Below, in pieces: positions 15,513 to 16,230 of a stretch of DNA of 16,230 nucleotides. Made by a program: the position numbers and the translations under genes. The notes beneath the pieces are model-generated. The model searched no databases. It was not told where the DNA came from and worked only from the letters and a program-made list of their open reading frames with translations. Location: the NCBI GenBank assembly GCA_019421725.1, contig JAHZES010000023.1:332-16561 (forward strand), in the 5' to 3' direction. Source of the DNA: Clostridiales bacterium. Its GTDB lineage: Bacteria; Bacillota; Clostridia; Oscillospirales; Acutalibacteraceae. Within the stretch, counting starts at the first letter, position 1; each line of letters begins with the position of its first letter.

Positions 15513-15572
15513 GGTTGACAACTCCTTTAAAAATTTTTTATGTTCTGCGCGCAGGCGCGGAATCGAGAACAG

Positions 15573-15893
15573 AAATAAAAAACGGGCCTTTGTTCCAGCT
15601 TTTCTGCTGGGACAAAGGCCCGATATCAATTCGGACTTCTGCGGTACCACCCACATTGACACAGAATTTTCTGCGCCCACTCAGCCGCATACGAAAGGAA
15701 AAACCAATGATATGCGTTCCGCGGATAACGGGTGGAATCCCCGTCAGGCACTACTAAGCGATCACACTTTTCGTCCTGCCCTCATAAGTCCATTCATCAC
15801 AGTGCCCGATGCCGCATTTCACCAACCGCGGCTCTCTGAACCGAAAGCAACCTGTGAGTACTCTTCTTACTCAACGGTTTCATTTTTTAAGTT
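15573..15893 (-). promoter_or_regulatory. T-box riboswitch with UGG (tryptophan) specifier upstream of trpB2
   Basis: On the minus strand the leader carries the T-box sequence GGGTGGTACCGC (15652-15641). Stem I is visible: lower helix GTAAG (15870-15866) with CTTAT (15788-15784), upper helix TCACAG (15857-15852) with CTGTGA (15802-15797), and between them a specifier loop with AGTA on the 5' side and GAATGGA on the 3' side. The codon in the usual place is TGG (15792-15790), followed by the conserved purine. The terminator is a 17-bp stem, arms at 15622-15606 and 15599-15583 with one mismatch in the RNA, followed by TTTTTTATTT. Uncharged tRNA-Trp should favour the antiterminator and switch trpB2 on. 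Confidence 0.93.
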
Positions 15894-15899
15894 GAATTG

Positions 15900-15928
15900 A
15901 GTATAGCAGTTTGAATTTGTTTTGTCAA
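15900..15928 (-). promoter_or_regulatory. promoter of the T-box leader and trpB2
   Basis: Read on the minus strand: perfect -35 TTGACA (15928-15923), 17-bp spacer, -10 TATACT (15905-15900). Initiation near 15893 gives a leader of about 380 bases, which the T-box occupies. Confidence 0.9.
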
Positions 15929-15966
15929 GCAGATAATTAAAAAATTAAAAGAAAAAAGTCGTTTGC

Positions 15967-16003
15967 GCAATGCCTTGAATAACGCAGAGCGCATTGCTAT
16001 AAT
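15967..16003 (+). promoter_or_regulatory. promoter of the malY/patB-like gene with an embedded inverted repeat
   Basis: TTGAAT (15975-15980) and a perfect TATAAT (15998-16003) are spaced by 17 bp. A perfect 7-bp inverted repeat, GCAATGC (15967-15973) and GCATTGC (15991-15997), brackets the -35 box and touches the -10 box, a good position for a repressor site (inference). Confidence 0.8.
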
Positions 16004-16058
16004 TAAACCCATATGTGTGGCCTTGAAAAAAATTGGCCCAAACTGGAGGAGAAACTGA

Positions 16059-16230
16059 ATGAAATACAATTTTGACCGGCACAATGAGCGCCGCGGAACA
16101 GATTGTCACAATTATGACGCGTACCCTGCCGACCCGGCTGACGTGATGCCGCTGCTGGCAGCAGATATGGACTTTCAAACGCTTCCGGAGGTTGTAGAGG
16201 CGCTAAGACGTGTGGTCGATCGCGGAATTT
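16059..16230 (+). CDS. MalY/PatB-family PLP-dependent C-S lyase or aminotransferase, N-terminal part
   Basis: Only the first 57 residues are present; the gene runs off the window. The start MKYNFDRHNERRGTDCHNYD followed by LLAADMDFQTLPEVVEALRRVVDRGI matches the N-terminus of MalY/PatB proteins (typically YNFD, R-GTDC-KWD, ADMDF, and an HGI-like turn). Known members are cystathionine beta-lyases or related C-S lyases of sulphur amino acid metabolism, and some also regulate maltose genes. GGAGGAG at 16045-16051 fixes the ATG. The usual WD and WVADMDF tryptophans are replaced here by Tyr and by LAADMDF. It is transcribed divergently from trpB2. The exact activity cannot be settled from this fragment. 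Confidence 0.85.
   Translation, partial: MKYNFDRHNERRGTDCHNYDAYPADPADVMPLLAADMDFQTLPEVVEALRRVVDRGI

Noticed and set aside
14220..15518. 432-residue open frame on the plus strand opposite trpB2
   Set aside because: It is antisense to a gene with intact catalytic motifs, has no family signature and no ribosome binding site I can see. It is a by-product of the codon use of trpB2.
15513..15680. Extension of trpB2 to a start at 15680
   Set aside because: This stretch is the T-box antiterminator and terminator in the RNA leader; the ATG at 15512 has a proper ribosome binding site.

Overview
The window looks like chromosome of an anaerobic, moderately GC-rich, Gram-positive Clostridia-type bacterium, possibly of the Oscillospiraceae (inference). 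The signs are an Rnf complex in the clostridial order C-D-G-E-A-B, a tryptophan-specific T-box riboswitch, DegV fatty-acid-binding proteins, a BceAB-type ABC transporter, strong purine-rich ribosome binding sites and sigma-A-like promoters. There is no mobile element, phage gene, CRISPR array or tRNA gene that I can see.

Layout. 1-1337: the 3' end of one degV-like gene and a complete second copy in tandem (+), followed by a probable terminator. 1422-2437: a MerR-family regulator (+) whose C-terminal half is four membrane segments; it is preceded by a promoter with the 19-bp spacer and central dyad typical of MerR-controlled promoters. 2496-2740: a stand-alone 5S rRNA gene (+) with its own promoter and terminator. 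2794-5764: a trkA-trkH potassium uptake operon (-). 5878-11119: the six-gene rnf operon (+), ending at a strong terminator. 11248-14012: a two-gene BceAB-like ABC transporter (+) with no adjacent two-component system. 14063-15928: a trpB2-type tryptophan synthase beta chain (-) under a T-box with a UGG (Trp) specifier. 15975-16230: the divergent 5' end of a MalY/PatB-type PLP enzyme (+), cut by the window edge.

How the parts work together. Rnf couples ferredoxin:NAD+ oxidoreduction to an ion gradient across the membrane. TrkAH imports potassium, gated by nucleotide binding on TrkA, so Rnf and Trk both concern membrane energetics and ion balance, but they are divergently transcribed from separate promoters. 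The T-box ties trpB2 expression to uncharged tRNA-Trp, which is good context evidence that this TrpB2 serves tryptophan supply.

Most of the window is well-known housekeeping content. I found no clearly new multi-gene system. The most informative points are the Trp T-box on trpB2, the membrane-anchored MerR protein with its own MerR-type promoter, and the cysteine-rich tail on RnfE.
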